Assembly (NCBI RefSeq): GCF_014288055.1 | Contig: NZ_JACOPK010000007.1 | Location: 98,462 to 162,461, forward strand | Source: Agathobaculum hominis | GTDB taxonomy: Bacteria > Bacillota > Clostridia > Oscillospirales > Butyricicoccaceae | DNA: 64,000 nt | Reading direction: 5' to 3' | Part shown: piece by piece, positions 1-8,491 of the stretch | Position numbering within the stretch: the first letter of the stretch is position 1 | Layout: each line of letters opens with the position of its first letter | The notes under the pieces: model-generated | The model's input: only the letters and a program-made list of their open reading frames with translations | Told to the model about the DNA's origin: nothing | The model's database searches: none | Program-made: the position numbers and the translations under genes

Positions 1-1094
1 GCTTCCGGGTCGCTGTTGATGGCGACGATGCATTCTGCGTCCTTCATGCAGGAGGTGAACTGAATGGCGCCCGAAACGCCGCAGGTGATGATAAGCCGCG
101 GGCGCACCGTGCGGCCGGACAGGCCGATCTGGTGCATCTGGTCGCCGTAGCCGTTCTCGACCATCGGGCGGGTAAACGCGAGCTGACCGCCGAGCGCCTC
201 CGCCAGACGGCGGCACATCGCAACATCCTTTTCACTGCGCACGCCGCGTCCCGCCACGACCAGAATATCCTCCTCGTCGATGGTCTTCTGCTTTTCTATG
301 ACCTCAGAGGACAGGATGCGGATGCGCGAGCGCGCCATGTCATCGGTCACGGTGCACTTTACCACACTGCCGGTCGGATTCTGCACGCGCTCTGCGCGGT
401 CCATGACGCGGTAGCGCACGGTCGCGAACTGCGGGCGCGAGCGGCGGATGGCGATCTGCGCCATGATGTTGCCGCCGAACGCCGGGCGGATCTGAACCAT
501 ATCCGTACTCGGCTCGATGTCGAGTGTCGTACAGTCCGCAGTCAGACCGGTATGGAACCGGGTGGACAAACGCGGCGCGAGTGAGCGGCCGAGCGCTGTT
601 GCGCCGATGAGCACCGAACTTGGCTTTGTTGCCGCAATGCAGTCCGCGACCGCATCCGCGCAGCAGTCCGCACGAAAGCCCTCAAAGCCCGGATGCTCAT
701 AGACATAGACCGTGTCCACGCCGTACGGCAGCAGCTTTTTGGCGTTCTCCGCCGTGCCCTCGCCGCCGACGAGCACGCAGTTCACCTTGTAACCGACCTT
801 GCGCGCCATTTTTCGCGCCTCACCGATCAGCTCGAATGCAACCGGATGAATATCGCCGCGCTCCTGCTCGACGTAAACCAGAAAATCGCTCCATTTGCTC
901 TTGTCCACTGTGTTTGCGCGCTGCTCGAAGCGGATCGCGCCTTCCGGACAGCTGCGCACGCACATGCCGCACATGCGGCAGGCATCGCCCACAGCAATCC
1001 CCTTCGCCTCGATGCTGAGCGCACCGAACGGACATTTATCAATACATTTGCCGCAAAGCGTGCACTTTGCAGCGTCAAACTTCAGAAAATCCAT
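1..1094 (-). CDS. etfA: Electron transfer flavoprotein alpha subunit with N-terminal ferredoxin domain (3' end outside window)
   Basis: This is the FAD-binding alpha subunit of an electron transfer flavoprotein, working with EtfB encoded just upstream. The start is the ATG at 1092-1094. Residues 1-60 hold two [4Fe-4S] ferredoxin motifs (CTLCGKCIDKCP and CRMCGMCVRSCP), followed by the Etf alpha domain. About 364 codons are visible and the C-terminus runs off the window edge, so the final FAD motif is incomplete. A fused ferredoxin module is known from Etf paired with caffeyl-CoA reductase or lactate dehydrogenase as well as some butyryl-CoA dehydrogenases, so the partner cannot be named from here. 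EtfB ends 11 bp upstream, indicating one operon. Confidence 0.93.
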   Translation of the reverse strand, partial: MDFLKFDAAKCTLCGKCIDKCPFGALSIEAKGIAVGDACRMCGMCVRSCPEGAIRFEQRANTVDKSKWSDFLVYVEQERGDIHPVAFELIGEARKMARKVGYKVNCVLVGGEGTAENAKKLLPYGVDTVYVYEHPGFEGFRADCCADAVADCIAATKPSSVLIGATALGRSLAPRLSTRFHTGLTADCTTLDIEPSTDMVQIRPAFGGNIMAQIAIRRSRPQFATVRYRVMDRAERVQNPTGSVVKCTVTDDMARSRIRILSSEVIEKQKTIDEEDILVVAGRGVRSEKDVAMCRRLAEALGGQLAFTRPMVENGYGDQMHQIGLSGRTVRPRLIITCGVSGAIQFTSCMKDAECIVAINSDPE

Positions 1095-1105
1095 GCTGCG
1101 CCCCC

Positions 1106-1894
1106 TCAAATGATCTTTTTCCCGGTCAGAATAGCGAACAGGCCGTCGGTCTTTCCGGCCGCATCGCCCTCGAGATAAACCTGCTTTTCGCGCTCGGGGG
1201 GCGCGAACATGCGAACGACAGCCGTCGGCGAGCCGATGAGGCCATAGCGGCTGAGATCTTGATCGGGCAGATCCTCAAACGTCAGCACACGCACCGGACG
1301 CGCCGCCGTTTCCTTTTTGAGCAGGTAGGACGGCAGACGCGGCACACACATATCCTTGTCGACCGTGATCAGGCACGGGTACGGAATTTCCGACTCCTGG
1401 GATACGCTGACAAGGTCCTGACGGACACGGATGGCGCTCTCGTCCGCGCCGGTGATCTCCGCGACCCATGCTGCGTGCGGCAGCGTCAGATGCTCTGCGA
1501 TCGCCGGGCCGACCTGCGCGGTGTCGCCGTCCGTGGTCTGCCGGCCGCAGATGATAAGATCCGCTCCGCCCAGCACGGTGATGCCCTGCGCGAGTGCATA
1601 CGAAGTCGCGAGAACGTCCGCTCCGGCAAACTTGCGGTCGGACAGAATGACCGCGTCGTCCGCTCCCATCGTGTAGGCGTCGCGCATCATTTCCTCCGTC
1701 TGCGGAGGGCCCATGGTCAGCACAGTGACCGTGCCGCCCAGTTTTTCGCGAAGCTGAAGCGCCGTCTCCAGTGCAAACAGATCATACGGATTGGTGCGGG
1801 TATCGCCCGAAAGGCGCTTCATCGCGCCGGTTTCCGGATCAATATCGACCTTTGTGCCCGCAGGGACCTGTTTCATACAAACAATAATTTTCAA
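1106..1894 (-). CDS. etfB: Electron transfer flavoprotein beta subunit
   Basis: A 262-residue EtfB starting KIIVCMKQVPAGTKVDIDPETG, the usual beginning of the family (AMP- or FAD-binding beta subunit). I chose the TTG at 1892-1894 because it matches the family N-terminus and has an AGAAGGG ribosome site about 8 bases upstream; the longer open frame to 1963 adds a basic tail unlike EtfB. Residues around 115-135 (CGRQTTDGDTAQVGP) match the Etf beta signature. It is the first gene of the etfBA operon and has a good promoter at 1978-2006. With EtfA it passes electrons to or from an acyl-CoA dehydrogenase or similar flavoprotein in the cytoplasm. Confidence 0.95.
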   Translation of the reverse strand: MKIIVCMKQVPAGTKVDIDPETGAMKRLSGDTRTNPYDLFALETALQLREKLGGTVTVLTMGPPQTEEMMRDAYTMGADDAVILSDRKFAGADVLATSYALAQGITVLGGADLIICGRQTTDGDTAQVGPAIAEHLTLPHAAWVAEITGADESAIRVRQDLVSVSQESEIPYPCLITVDKDMCVPRLPSYLLKKETAARPVRVLTFEDLPDQDLSRYGLIGSPTAVVRMFAPPEREKQVYLEGDAAGKTDGLFAILTGKKII

Positions 1895-1977
1895 AGCTGT
1901 TTCCCTTCTTCCCCTGTGGTGCCGGCTGCGCCGACATGCGCGCTTTTCCTTTTTATCAGTCAAAAGCGATTGCCTTC

Positions 1978-2006
1978 ATTATAGCACTCTCGCCGATAGC
2001 TGTCCA
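1978..2006 (-). promoter_or_regulatory. Sigma-70 type promoter of etfBA
   Basis: On the minus strand, -35 TGGACA (2001-2006) and -10 TATAAT (1978-1983) are separated by 17 bases. It is about 85 bases upstream of the etfB TTG start. Confidence 0.7.
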
Positions 2007-2052
2007 GTATATTTATACCGACCTGCTTATAAAATTACCAGAGGCGAGTATC

Positions 2053-2148
2053 ATGCCCCTTATCATCGTTCGAAACGACATTACAAAAATGAGCGTAGAT
2101 GCCATCGTCAACGCGGCCAAGAAATCCCTGCTGGGTGCGCAGGGATAA
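2053..2148 (+). pseudogene. Remnant of a macro-domain protein (O-acetyl-ADP-ribose deacetylase-like)
   Basis: An ATG with an AGAGGCG ribosome site opens a frame of only 31 residues. It reads MPLIIVRNDITKM, then VDAIVNAAKKSLLG, the first strand and nucleotide-binding loop of macro-domain proteins, and stops where the family normally continues with a glycine-rich GGGVDGAIH loop. Nothing after the stop in any frame resembles the rest of the roughly 170-residue domain, so this looks like a deletion remnant with its start and ribosome site intact. Confidence 0.6.
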
Positions 2149-2199
2149 AAAACTGTAAAAAGGAACTCCTTTAAAGCAAATGCCGCCCCACAGATGACC

Positions 2200-2246
2200 A
2201 ACCCCTCCTTCGGATACGCTGCGAGCGAGCCGAAGGAGGGGTTTTC
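2200..2246 (+). terminator. Strong hairpin with T-run
   Basis: Perfect 14-bp arms at 2200-2213 and 2230-2243 around a 16-base loop, followed by TTTTC on the plus strand. It ends plus-strand transcription from the macro-domain remnant. On the minus strand there is no T-run, so it is a weaker stop for the aldo/keto reductase. Confidence 0.7.
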
Positions 2247-2384
2247 TTATGGCAGAATTGGTATCTATCGTGCGGACTGCAAGTGCGGCAAAGCAGGCAC
2301 GGCGCTGAACTGCGAGGCCATCAGTGTGTCGGTTGTGCTGCCAAGGCGACCCATGGGCGGCTGCTTTTTCTCGCAGGATAATTT

Positions 2385-3191
2385 TCAATCCTCGTCCCAG
2401 CCGAACAGGGATTGTCCATCGGCAAGCGTGCCGATCCGCTCTATCTCCTCATCTGACAGCTCAAAATCAAACACGCTGAGATTTTCCTGCATACGCTCGC
2501 GATGCATGGTTTTCGGAATGACGCCGATGCCGCGCTGCACGAGAAACCGCAGTGCAGTCTGCGCGGCTGTTTTACCGTGCTGCGCCCCGATTTCCCTCAG
2601 CACCGGCTCCTCAAAAATACGGCGTTTCCCTTCGGTGAACGGCGACCATGCCTGCATGACAGTGCCGTTCTCGACGAGCGCGCGCCGCAGCGGTTCACGC
2701 GGATAGTAAACGTGCGCTTCGACCTGATTGACCGCCGGAATGATACCGCACGAGCGGCAGAATGCGCGGTACTCCCGCGCGTTGAAGTTGGAAATGCCGA
2801 CTGCGCGCACCGTTCCCGCGCGATACGCCTCACAGAGCGCACGGTACATTTCAAGCGACGTATCATACGGCTCGTGAATGAGCAGTAGGTCGATATAATC
2901 GGTCCCGAGCGCTGACAGCGACTTTTCGATATCGTGCTTCGCATTTTCATAGCTCGCCGAAGGCTCGAACAGCTTGGTCGTCAGAAAGATCTCATGCCGT
3001 GCCAGGCCGCTTTCGCGCACCGCTGCGCCGACAATATTCTCATTTTCATACATCTGCGCGGTATCGAGCAGACGATACCCTGTTTCAAGTGCGTCCAGAA
3101 TGCAGCGCTTTCCCGTTTCACCGCGCAGCGTCCATGTGCCGAAGCCGACAAGCGGCATGCGCACCCCGTTATTCAAAGCAAGATATTCCAT
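2385..3191 (-). CDS. Aldo/keto reductase
   Basis: A 268-residue NADPH-dependent aldo/keto reductase of full family length. The catalytic tetrad is visible as Asp43 and Tyr48 (LLDTAQMY), Lys73 (TTKLF) and His106 (LLLIHEP). The IPKT segment near residue 228 belongs to the cofactor pocket. The start ATG has a nearby AAAGGAGA ribosome site. The gene stands alone on the minus strand, divergent from the FUSC-like gene. The physiological carbonyl substrate cannot be read from sequence. Confidence 0.93.
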   Translation of the reverse strand: MEYLALNNGVRMPLVGFGTWTLRGETGKRCILDALETGYRLLDTAQMYENENIVGAAVRESGLARHEIFLTTKLFEPSASYENAKHDIEKSLSALGTDYIDLLLIHEPYDTSLEMYRALCEAYRAGTVRAVGISNFNAREYRAFCRSCGIIPAVNQVEAHVYYPREPLRRALVENGTVMQAWSPFTEGKRRIFEEPVLREIGAQHGKTAAQTALRFLVQRGIGVIPKTMHRERMQENLSVFDFELSDEEIERIGTLADGQSLFGWDED

Positions 3192-3320
3192 GCTCGTCTC
3201 CTTTTACCGTTTTCCCTTATCATATCATGTTTTCCGCGTGTTTGTAAGGTGTATCATCTGCATTTTCACAGGCTGTGTCCGAAGGCTCCGAACTTTTTTC
3301 GCGTCCTGCGCATTTTTTTA

Positions 3321-3349
3321 TTGCAATCTGCCGTCATTCGTCGTATACT
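3321..3349 (+). promoter_or_regulatory. Promoter of the FUSC-like gene
   Basis: TTGCAA (3321-3326) and TATACT (3344-3349) with a 17-base spacer, 35 bases before the start codon. Confidence 0.7.
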
Positions 3350-3384
3350 GTTCATTACAGCTTTTTTAGAAAGGACTTCGTTTC

Positions 3385-4440
3385 ATGACGTTTTATCAGG
3401 AATTACAGCTTGGTCAGGCGGGTTCAAAGAACCTTATCCGTGCCTGCGAAACGCCGCACGACCGGCTGCTGCACACGCTCATCTACCTTTTCAAGATCGC
3501 GCTTACCGTCAGCTTCTGCTTCTGCTTTGTCACGCTTTACAGCATGGCCTTCGGCAGTGCGAACAGCATCGTGGGCGTTGTCGTGCTTCTGTATCTGCTC
3601 GTGTTCCGCGCGGCCGATCTCTGCCTGCATATCGGGCAGTCCACCGCCCTGCTTGCATCATTCCTCGTACTCTCCGCGGCAGCGCCTCATCTCGCACATC
3701 TCGCAGGTCCGCTTCCCGGCTTTTTCATCAATCTCGCGTCTATCGCCTTCCTGATCCTGTTCGGCTGCCATGAGCCGCGCATGTTCAACCAGTCCACGCT
3801 CGTACTCGGCTATCTGCTGCTCTATGGCTACGATGTGAGCGGCCGCGATTTCACGCTCCGTCTGGCGGGCATCGCCTTCGGTGCGCTGCTCGTCTGCACC
3901 GTATTCCTCTGCAAGCACCGCAGCCGCAGCATTCCGCTGCGCATCCGCGATATTCCCGTCGCGTTCTCCCTGCATCATCCGCGCTCGCGCTGGCAGCTCT
4001 GCCAGATTTTCTGCGTGCCGCTCGTCGTACTGCTCGCCGAGCTGGCCGGTCTGCCCCGCGCCATGTGGGCGGGCATCGCCGCCATGTCGGTCATCCTTCC
4101 GGCCGCCGAGGATATGCACTACCGGGTGCGCCGCCGTGTGCTCGGCAATATTGCCGGCGTGCTGTGCTTCGTCATCCTGTATTTTCTGCTGCCGCCCTCC
4201 ATTTACGCCTTTATCGGCGTGATCGGCGGTATCGGTGTCGGTCTGTCCGCAAAATACGGCTGGCAGGCTGTGTTCAACACCTTCGGTGCGCTCGCCATCG
4301 CAGCAGAAGCCTACGGACTCAAGGCTGCGCTTGGTCTGCGTCTGCTTCAGAACGTATTCGGCGTGCTGTTCGCACTCGTTTTCTGTCTGCTGTTCAGCCG
4401 TTTGCTCGCGCGTTTCTCTGCCCCTGCGGAAAACAACTGA
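3385..4440 (+). CDS. FUSC-like / aromatic acid exporter family membrane protein
   Basis: A 351-residue integral membrane protein with about ten hydrophobic segments in two halves separated by a basic cytosolic loop (residues about 170-200). The second half resembles the FUSC/ArAE repeat of putative efflux proteins, including the AMWAGIAAMSVILP segment after the loop. It is preceded by its own promoter and followed by a terminator, so it is monocistronic. The transported compound is unknown; the family includes exporters of aromatic carboxylates. Assignment is from topology and the FUSC-like repeat, so moderate. Confidence 0.65.
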   Translation: MTFYQELQLGQAGSKNLIRACETPHDRLLHTLIYLFKIALTVSFCFCFVTLYSMAFGSANSIVGVVVLLYLLVFRAADLCLHIGQSTALLASFLVLSAAAPHLAHLAGPLPGFFINLASIAFLILFGCHEPRMFNQSTLVLGYLLLYGYDVSGRDFTLRLAGIAFGALLVCTVFLCKHRSRSIPLRIRDIPVAFSLHHPRSRWQLCQIFCVPLVVLLAELAGLPRAMWAGIAAMSVILPAAEDMHYRVRRRVLGNIAGVLCFVILYFLLPPSIYAFIGVIGGIGVGLSAKYGWQAVFNTFGALAIAAEAYGLKAALGLRLLQNVFGVLFALVFCLLFSRLLARFSAPAENN

Positions 4441-4446
4441 GCCTTA

Positions 4447-4480
4447 CCGCTCCTCCCTGCATCGGGATGGAGCGGTTTTT
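4447..4480 (+). terminator. Rho-independent terminator
   Basis: CCGCTCC/GGAGCGG arms followed by TTTTT just after the FUSC-like gene. Confidence 0.8.
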
Positions 4481-4521
4481 ATGTCCTTTTACATTTTTTC
4501 TGTCTTTTTCCGTTTTGTTCC

Positions 4522-4550
4522 TTGCTGTCCGTTTGGGATAATGCTATACT
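4522..4550 (+). promoter_or_regulatory. Promoter of feoB with leader hairpin
   Basis: TTGCTG (4522-4527) and TATACT (4545-4550), 17-base spacer. The transcript would begin next to a hairpin (CAGCGG 4559-4564 with CCGCTG 4575-4580), which could be an operator or leader structure. I see no clear Fur or DtxR box. Confidence 0.65.
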
Positions 4551-4613
4551 GTTTTCGACAGCGGTGCATGTGCGCCGCTGCATTCCCGGATATGACAAAA
4601 AGAGGTAACCTGT

Positions 4614-6956
4614 ATGACACTCAAAGACCTGCCCATCGGCAAGACTGCAACCATCCGCTCGGTTGGCGGCGAAGGCGCACTGCGGCAGCATTTTCTTGAT
4701 ATGGGTCTTATTCCCCACGGCGATGTGACGATGGTCAAGTTCGCTCCGATGGGCGACCCGATGGAGCTGCGCATCCACAGCTACGAGCTCACGCTGCGCC
4801 TGGCGGACGCAGAAAAGATCGAGATCGAAAACGTCCGCGACGCGGTTCCGCTGACGCCGCCTGAACGGCGCGCGCCCGTGCCGCATCCCGGTCTGGGCGA
4901 GGGCGGCCGCTTCCACGAAAAACAGACCGAAAATCCCCTGCCCGAAGGCACTGCACTGACCTTTGCCCTCGCCGGCAATCAGAACTGCGGCAAGACTACG
5001 CTGTTCAATCAGCTGACCGGCTCCAACCAGCACGTCGGCAATTTCCCCGGCGTCACCGTCGACCGCAAGGACGGCGGCATCCGCGGCAAATCCGGTACGC
5101 TCGTCACCGACCTGCCCGGCATCTATTCCATGTCGCCGTATTCCAGCGAAGAGCTTGTAACGCGCAGCTTTCTGCTCGATGAGCATCCGCGCGGCATCAT
5201 CAATATTGTTGACGCGACCAATATCGAGCGCAACCTGTACCTTACCATGCAGCTGATGGAGCTAGACATCCCGATGGTGCTCGCACTCAATATGATGGAT
5301 GAGGTACGCGAAAACGGCGGCTCCATTATGGTCAACCGCATGGAGGAAATGCTCGGCATTCCGGTCATCCCGATCTCAGCGGCGAAGAATGAGGGCATCG
5401 ACGAGCTGATCGAACACGCGCTCCATGTCGCGAAATATCAGGAAAAGCCGGTCGAAATGGACTACTGCGATGCAAACGACGACGGCGGCGCGGTGCACCG
5501 CTGCCTGCACGCCATCATGCACCTGATCGAGGATCACGCTGTGCGCGCAAGTCTCCCTGTCCGTTTTGCGGCGGCAAAGCTCGCTGAGGGTGATCCGCTG
5601 ATTTTGGAAAAGCTCGACCTTGACGAGAACGAGAAGGAAACGCTCGAGCATATCGTCAGGCAGATGGAGACCGAGCGCGGCCTCGACCGCGCCGCTGCTA
5701 TCGCGCATATGCGCTTCGACTTCATCGATAAGGTATGCGATGAGACCGTTGTCCGCCCGCACGAGAGCCGCGAACACCTGCGCAGCGTCCGCATTGACAA
5801 GGTGCTCACCGGCAGGCACACCGCCATTCCCTGCTTCGTCGGCATCATGGGTCTCGTGTTCTTCCTCACCTTCGGTGTGATCGGCAAGCTGCTGTCCGCG
5901 CTGCTCAGCATGGGCATCAACGCCCTCGGCGGCGTTGTGGACAGTGCGCTCACCGCGTGGAACGCTCCCTATGTGCTGCGTTCGCTCGTCATGGACGGTA
6001 TATGGGGCGGCGTAGGCAGTGTGCTCCAGTTCCTGCCGATCATCGTGACGCTGTTCTTCTTTCTCTCGCTGCTCGAGGACAGCGGCTACATGGCGCGTGT
6101 GGCTTTCGTCATGGACAAGCTGCTGCGCAAGATCGGTCTTTCCGGACGCAGCATCGTACCGATGCTCATCGGCTTCGGCTGTACGGTTCCGGGCGTCATG
6201 GCGAGCCGCACACTGACCTCGGAACGTGACCGCAAGATGACCATCCTGCTCACGCCGTTCATGAGCTGCTCGGCCAAGCTGCCGATCTATGCCTTTTTCT
6301 CCGCCGCATTTTTCCCGAAATACAGTGCGCTCGTCATGACCGCGCTCTACTTCGGCGGCATCCTCATGGGACTGCTGATGGCGCTGCTCCTGCGCGGCAC
6401 GATGTTCCGCGGCGAGGCGGTTCCTTTTGTCATGGAGCTGCCGAATTACCGTCTGCCGGGCGCGAAGAACGTCTGCCAGCTGCTCTGGGACAAGGCGAAG
6501 GATTTCCTGCAGCGCGCGTTTACCGTCATTTTTCTGGCAACGCTCATCATCTGGTTCCTTCAGACCTTTGATCTGCGCTTTGCCATCGTATCCGATTCCT
6601 CGCAGAGCATTCTCGCGATGATCGCAGGCGTGATCGCACCGGTTTTCCGCCCGATGGGCTTCGGAGACTGGCGCATTTCGACCGCGCTCATCTCCGGCTT
6701 TATGGCCAAGGAGAGCGTCGTTTCCACGCTGACCGTACTGTTCGGCTCGACTTCTGACATTCTCGCCTGCCTCACGCCGCTCGCAGCAGCCAGCCTGCTG
6801 GTTTTCTGCCTGCTGTATACACCCTGCGTCGCAGCGATCGCCTCGATCAAACGCGAGCTTGGCGGCAAATGGGCGGTTTTCGTTGTCATCGCACAGTGCG
6901 TGATCGCATGGCTCGCCGCCTTTGTCGTTCACGGCTTCGGTACGCTGTTCGTATAA
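4614..6956 (+). CDS. feoB: Ferrous iron transporter, FeoA-FeoB fusion
   Basis: A 780-residue Fe(II) uptake protein in which a FeoA SH3-like domain (residues 1-75, with RQHFLDMGLIPHGDV) is fused to FeoB. FeoB motifs follow in order: G1 GNQNCGKTT (about 122), G2 region GNFPGVTV, G3 DLPGIY and G4 NMMDE, a helical guanine-dissociation region, then the membrane part with two Gate segments containing GFGCTVPGVMASRTL and the FMSCSAKLPIYAFF motif. The protein sits in the inner membrane and imports ferrous iron under anaerobic conditions, driven or gated by GTP hydrolysis. It has its own promoter and terminator. A separate 5'-truncated FeoB copy lies at 11.2-12.1 kb. Confidence 0.97.
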   Translation: MTLKDLPIGKTATIRSVGGEGALRQHFLDMGLIPHGDVTMVKFAPMGDPMELRIHSYELTLRLADAEKIEIENVRDAVPLTPPERRAPVPHPGLGEGGRFHEKQTENPLPEGTALTFALAGNQNCGKTTLFNQLTGSNQHVGNFPGVTVDRKDGGIRGKSGTLVTDLPGIYSMSPYSSEELVTRSFLLDEHPRGIINIVDATNIERNLYLTMQLMELDIPMVLALNMMDEVRENGGSIMVNRMEEMLGIPVIPISAAKNEGIDELIEHALHVAKYQEKPVEMDYCDANDDGGAVHRCLHAIMHLIEDHAVRASLPVRFAAAKLAEGDPLILEKLDLDENEKETLEHIVRQMETERGLDRAAAIAHMRFDFIDKVCDETVVRPHESREHLRSVRIDKVLTGRHTAIPCFVGIMGLVFFLTFGVIGKLLSALLSMGINALGGVVDSALTAWNAPYVLRSLVMDGIWGGVGSVLQFLPIIVTLFFFLSLLEDSGYMARVAFVMDKLLRKIGLSGRSIVPMLIGFGCTVPGVMASRTLTSERDRKMTILLTPFMSCSAKLPIYAFFSAAFFPKYSALVMTALYFGGILMGLLMALLLRGTMFRGEAVPFVMELPNYRLPGAKNVCQLLWDKAKDFLQRAFTVIFLATLIIWFLQTFDLRFAIVSDSSQSILAMIAGVIAPVFRPMGFGDWRISTALISGFMAKESVVSTLTVLFGSTSDILACLTPLAAASLLVFCLLYTPCVAAIASIKRELGGKWAVFVVIAQCVIAWLAAFVVHGFGTLFV

Positions 6957-6965
6957 AAATACATA

Positions 6966-7001
6966 GCAAAAGAGCATGGAAAAAATTCCATGCTCTTTTG
7001 C
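6966..7001. terminator. Bidirectional terminator between feoB and the MATE gene
   Basis: Sixteen-base arms (6966-6981 with 6986-7001) read almost identically on both strands and include T-runs both ways. The flanking genes converge here. Confidence 0.85.
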
Positions 7002-7004
7002 TGT

Positions 7005-8375
7005 TTATATGGCATCGTGCGGATTTTTTCCTTCTGAGAGCCGCTGCACGACCGGAACCGTTACGCATATCGACAGGATGAACGCGCACAGGTCGCTCGC
7101 CGCCTGACACAGCTGCACGCCCGTCAGACCGAAGAAATGCGGCAGAATGAGCGCGAACGGGACGAAGAACAATCCCTGCCGCGCCGCCGCAACGATGCTT
7201 GCCCGCATCGTCATGGCAATGTTCTGAAGCAGCATATTGCTCATAACGACAAATCCGGTGATCGGGAACGAGATGCACTGCAACCGCAACGTCAGCGCAC
7301 CGATGCGGATAACCTCGGCATCGTCGCCCCGGAATACCGCAATGATCTGCGGTGCAAAAGCAAAGCCGAGCACTGCGAGCGCCAGCAGGATCAGCGAGGA
7401 GGATCTGACGCAGAAGTGAAAGCCCCGCGTCACGCGGTCGTACTTATGCGCGCCGAAATTGAACCCGCAGACCGGCTGAAAACCCTGTCCGAAGCCGATC
7501 ATCGCGGAGCCTGCGAACTGGCTGACGCGCGAGACGATGCTCATCGCCGCGATCGCCGCATCGCCATAGGGCCGCGCCGCTGTGTTCAGGCAGGTCACGG
7601 CAACCGATGCAAGGCCCTGCCGGCACAGGCTCGGAATTCCGCCGCGCGACAGATCAGCATAGCGCGCCGCTGACGGCGAGAACAGACGCAGCCGGATACG
7701 GATGCCGCCCGACAGGCGAACTCCGCACAGGAGCAGGCAGAAGCCGACGAGCTGGCTGAGAATGGTCGCGAGTGCCGCACCGCGGATCCCCATATGAAGT
7801 CCGAAGATGAACAGCGGATCGAGAGCCATGTTCAGCACGCCGCCGGAGACCAGCCCGATCATCGCATATACCGCATTGCCCTGCAGGCGAAGCTGATTGT
7901 TGAGCACGAGCGACGCGGTCATATACGGTGCGCCGATCAGAATAATGCACATATAGTCGAGCGCATAGGGCAGAATAGTGTCCGTTGCGCCGAGGAGATG
8001 TGCGAGCGGATGCCGCAGCAGCAGTCCCAGAGCCATAATGATGCAGCCGGCACCGAGTGCGGAGAAAAAGCCGGTCGACGCCATGCGTTCGGCCTCCTCG
8101 CGGTGCTGCGCGCCGAGCTGACGGGAAATATAGTTGCCCGAGCCCTGTCCGAAGAAAAAGCCGACCGCCTGGATAAGCGCCATGAGCGGAAACACGACAC
8201 CGACCGCGCCGGTCGCGCTCGTACCGAGCCGCCCGACAAAAAAAGTGTCGGCCATGTTGTAAATAGATGTGATCAGCATGCTGATGATGGTCGGGACGGC
8301 CATTTTACAGATCAGCGGCTCGACCGGAGACTCGGTCATCTGAATATATTTGCGTCTTTGTGCATCTGTCTGCAA
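7005..8375 (-). CDS. MATE family multidrug/sodium antiporter
   Basis: A 456-residue MATE exporter with twelve predicted membrane segments in two six-helix halves. The N-terminus (IQMTESPVEPLICKMAVPT, then NMADTFFVGRLG) is the classic start of clostridial MATE proteins. I chose the TTG at 8373-8375, which follows AAGGAGG at 10 bases and gives MQTDAQRRKYIQM; the longer frame to 8474 adds 33 atypical residues. It pumps cationic drugs or metabolites out of the cell using a Na+ or H+ gradient. Single gene, no linked regulator. Confidence 0.92.
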   Translation of the reverse strand: MQTDAQRRKYIQMTESPVEPLICKMAVPTIISMLITSIYNMADTFFVGRLGTSATGAVGVVFPLMALIQAVGFFFGQGSGNYISRQLGAQHREEAERMASTGFFSALGAGCIIMALGLLLRHPLAHLLGATDTILPYALDYMCIILIGAPYMTASLVLNNQLRLQGNAVYAMIGLVSGGVLNMALDPLFIFGLHMGIRGAALATILSQLVGFCLLLCGVRLSGGIRIRLRLFSPSAARYADLSRGGIPSLCRQGLASVAVTCLNTAARPYGDAAIAAMSIVSRVSQFAGSAMIGFGQGFQPVCGFNFGAHKYDRVTRGFHFCVRSSSLILLALAVLGFAFAPQIIAVFRGDDAEVIRIGALTLRLQCISFPITGFVVMSNMLLQNIAMTMRASIVAAARQGLFFVPFALILPHFFGLTGVQLCQAASDLCAFILSICVTVPVVQRLSEGKNPHDAI

Positions 8376-8491
8376 CAGAGATACGCCTCCTTCTCTCTTT
8401 CTAAAGGCGCTCTCCCCTGTCGGTTCCGGGAGAGTTCTATGTAAATAATAATCCTCTGCATTTTGATTTGTCAAGCTGTATTCACCCGAAA

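Noticed and set aside
5376..6977. A 533-codon minus-strand open frame
   Set aside because: Antisense to feoB; His/Glu/Arg-rich composition typical of a shadow frame.
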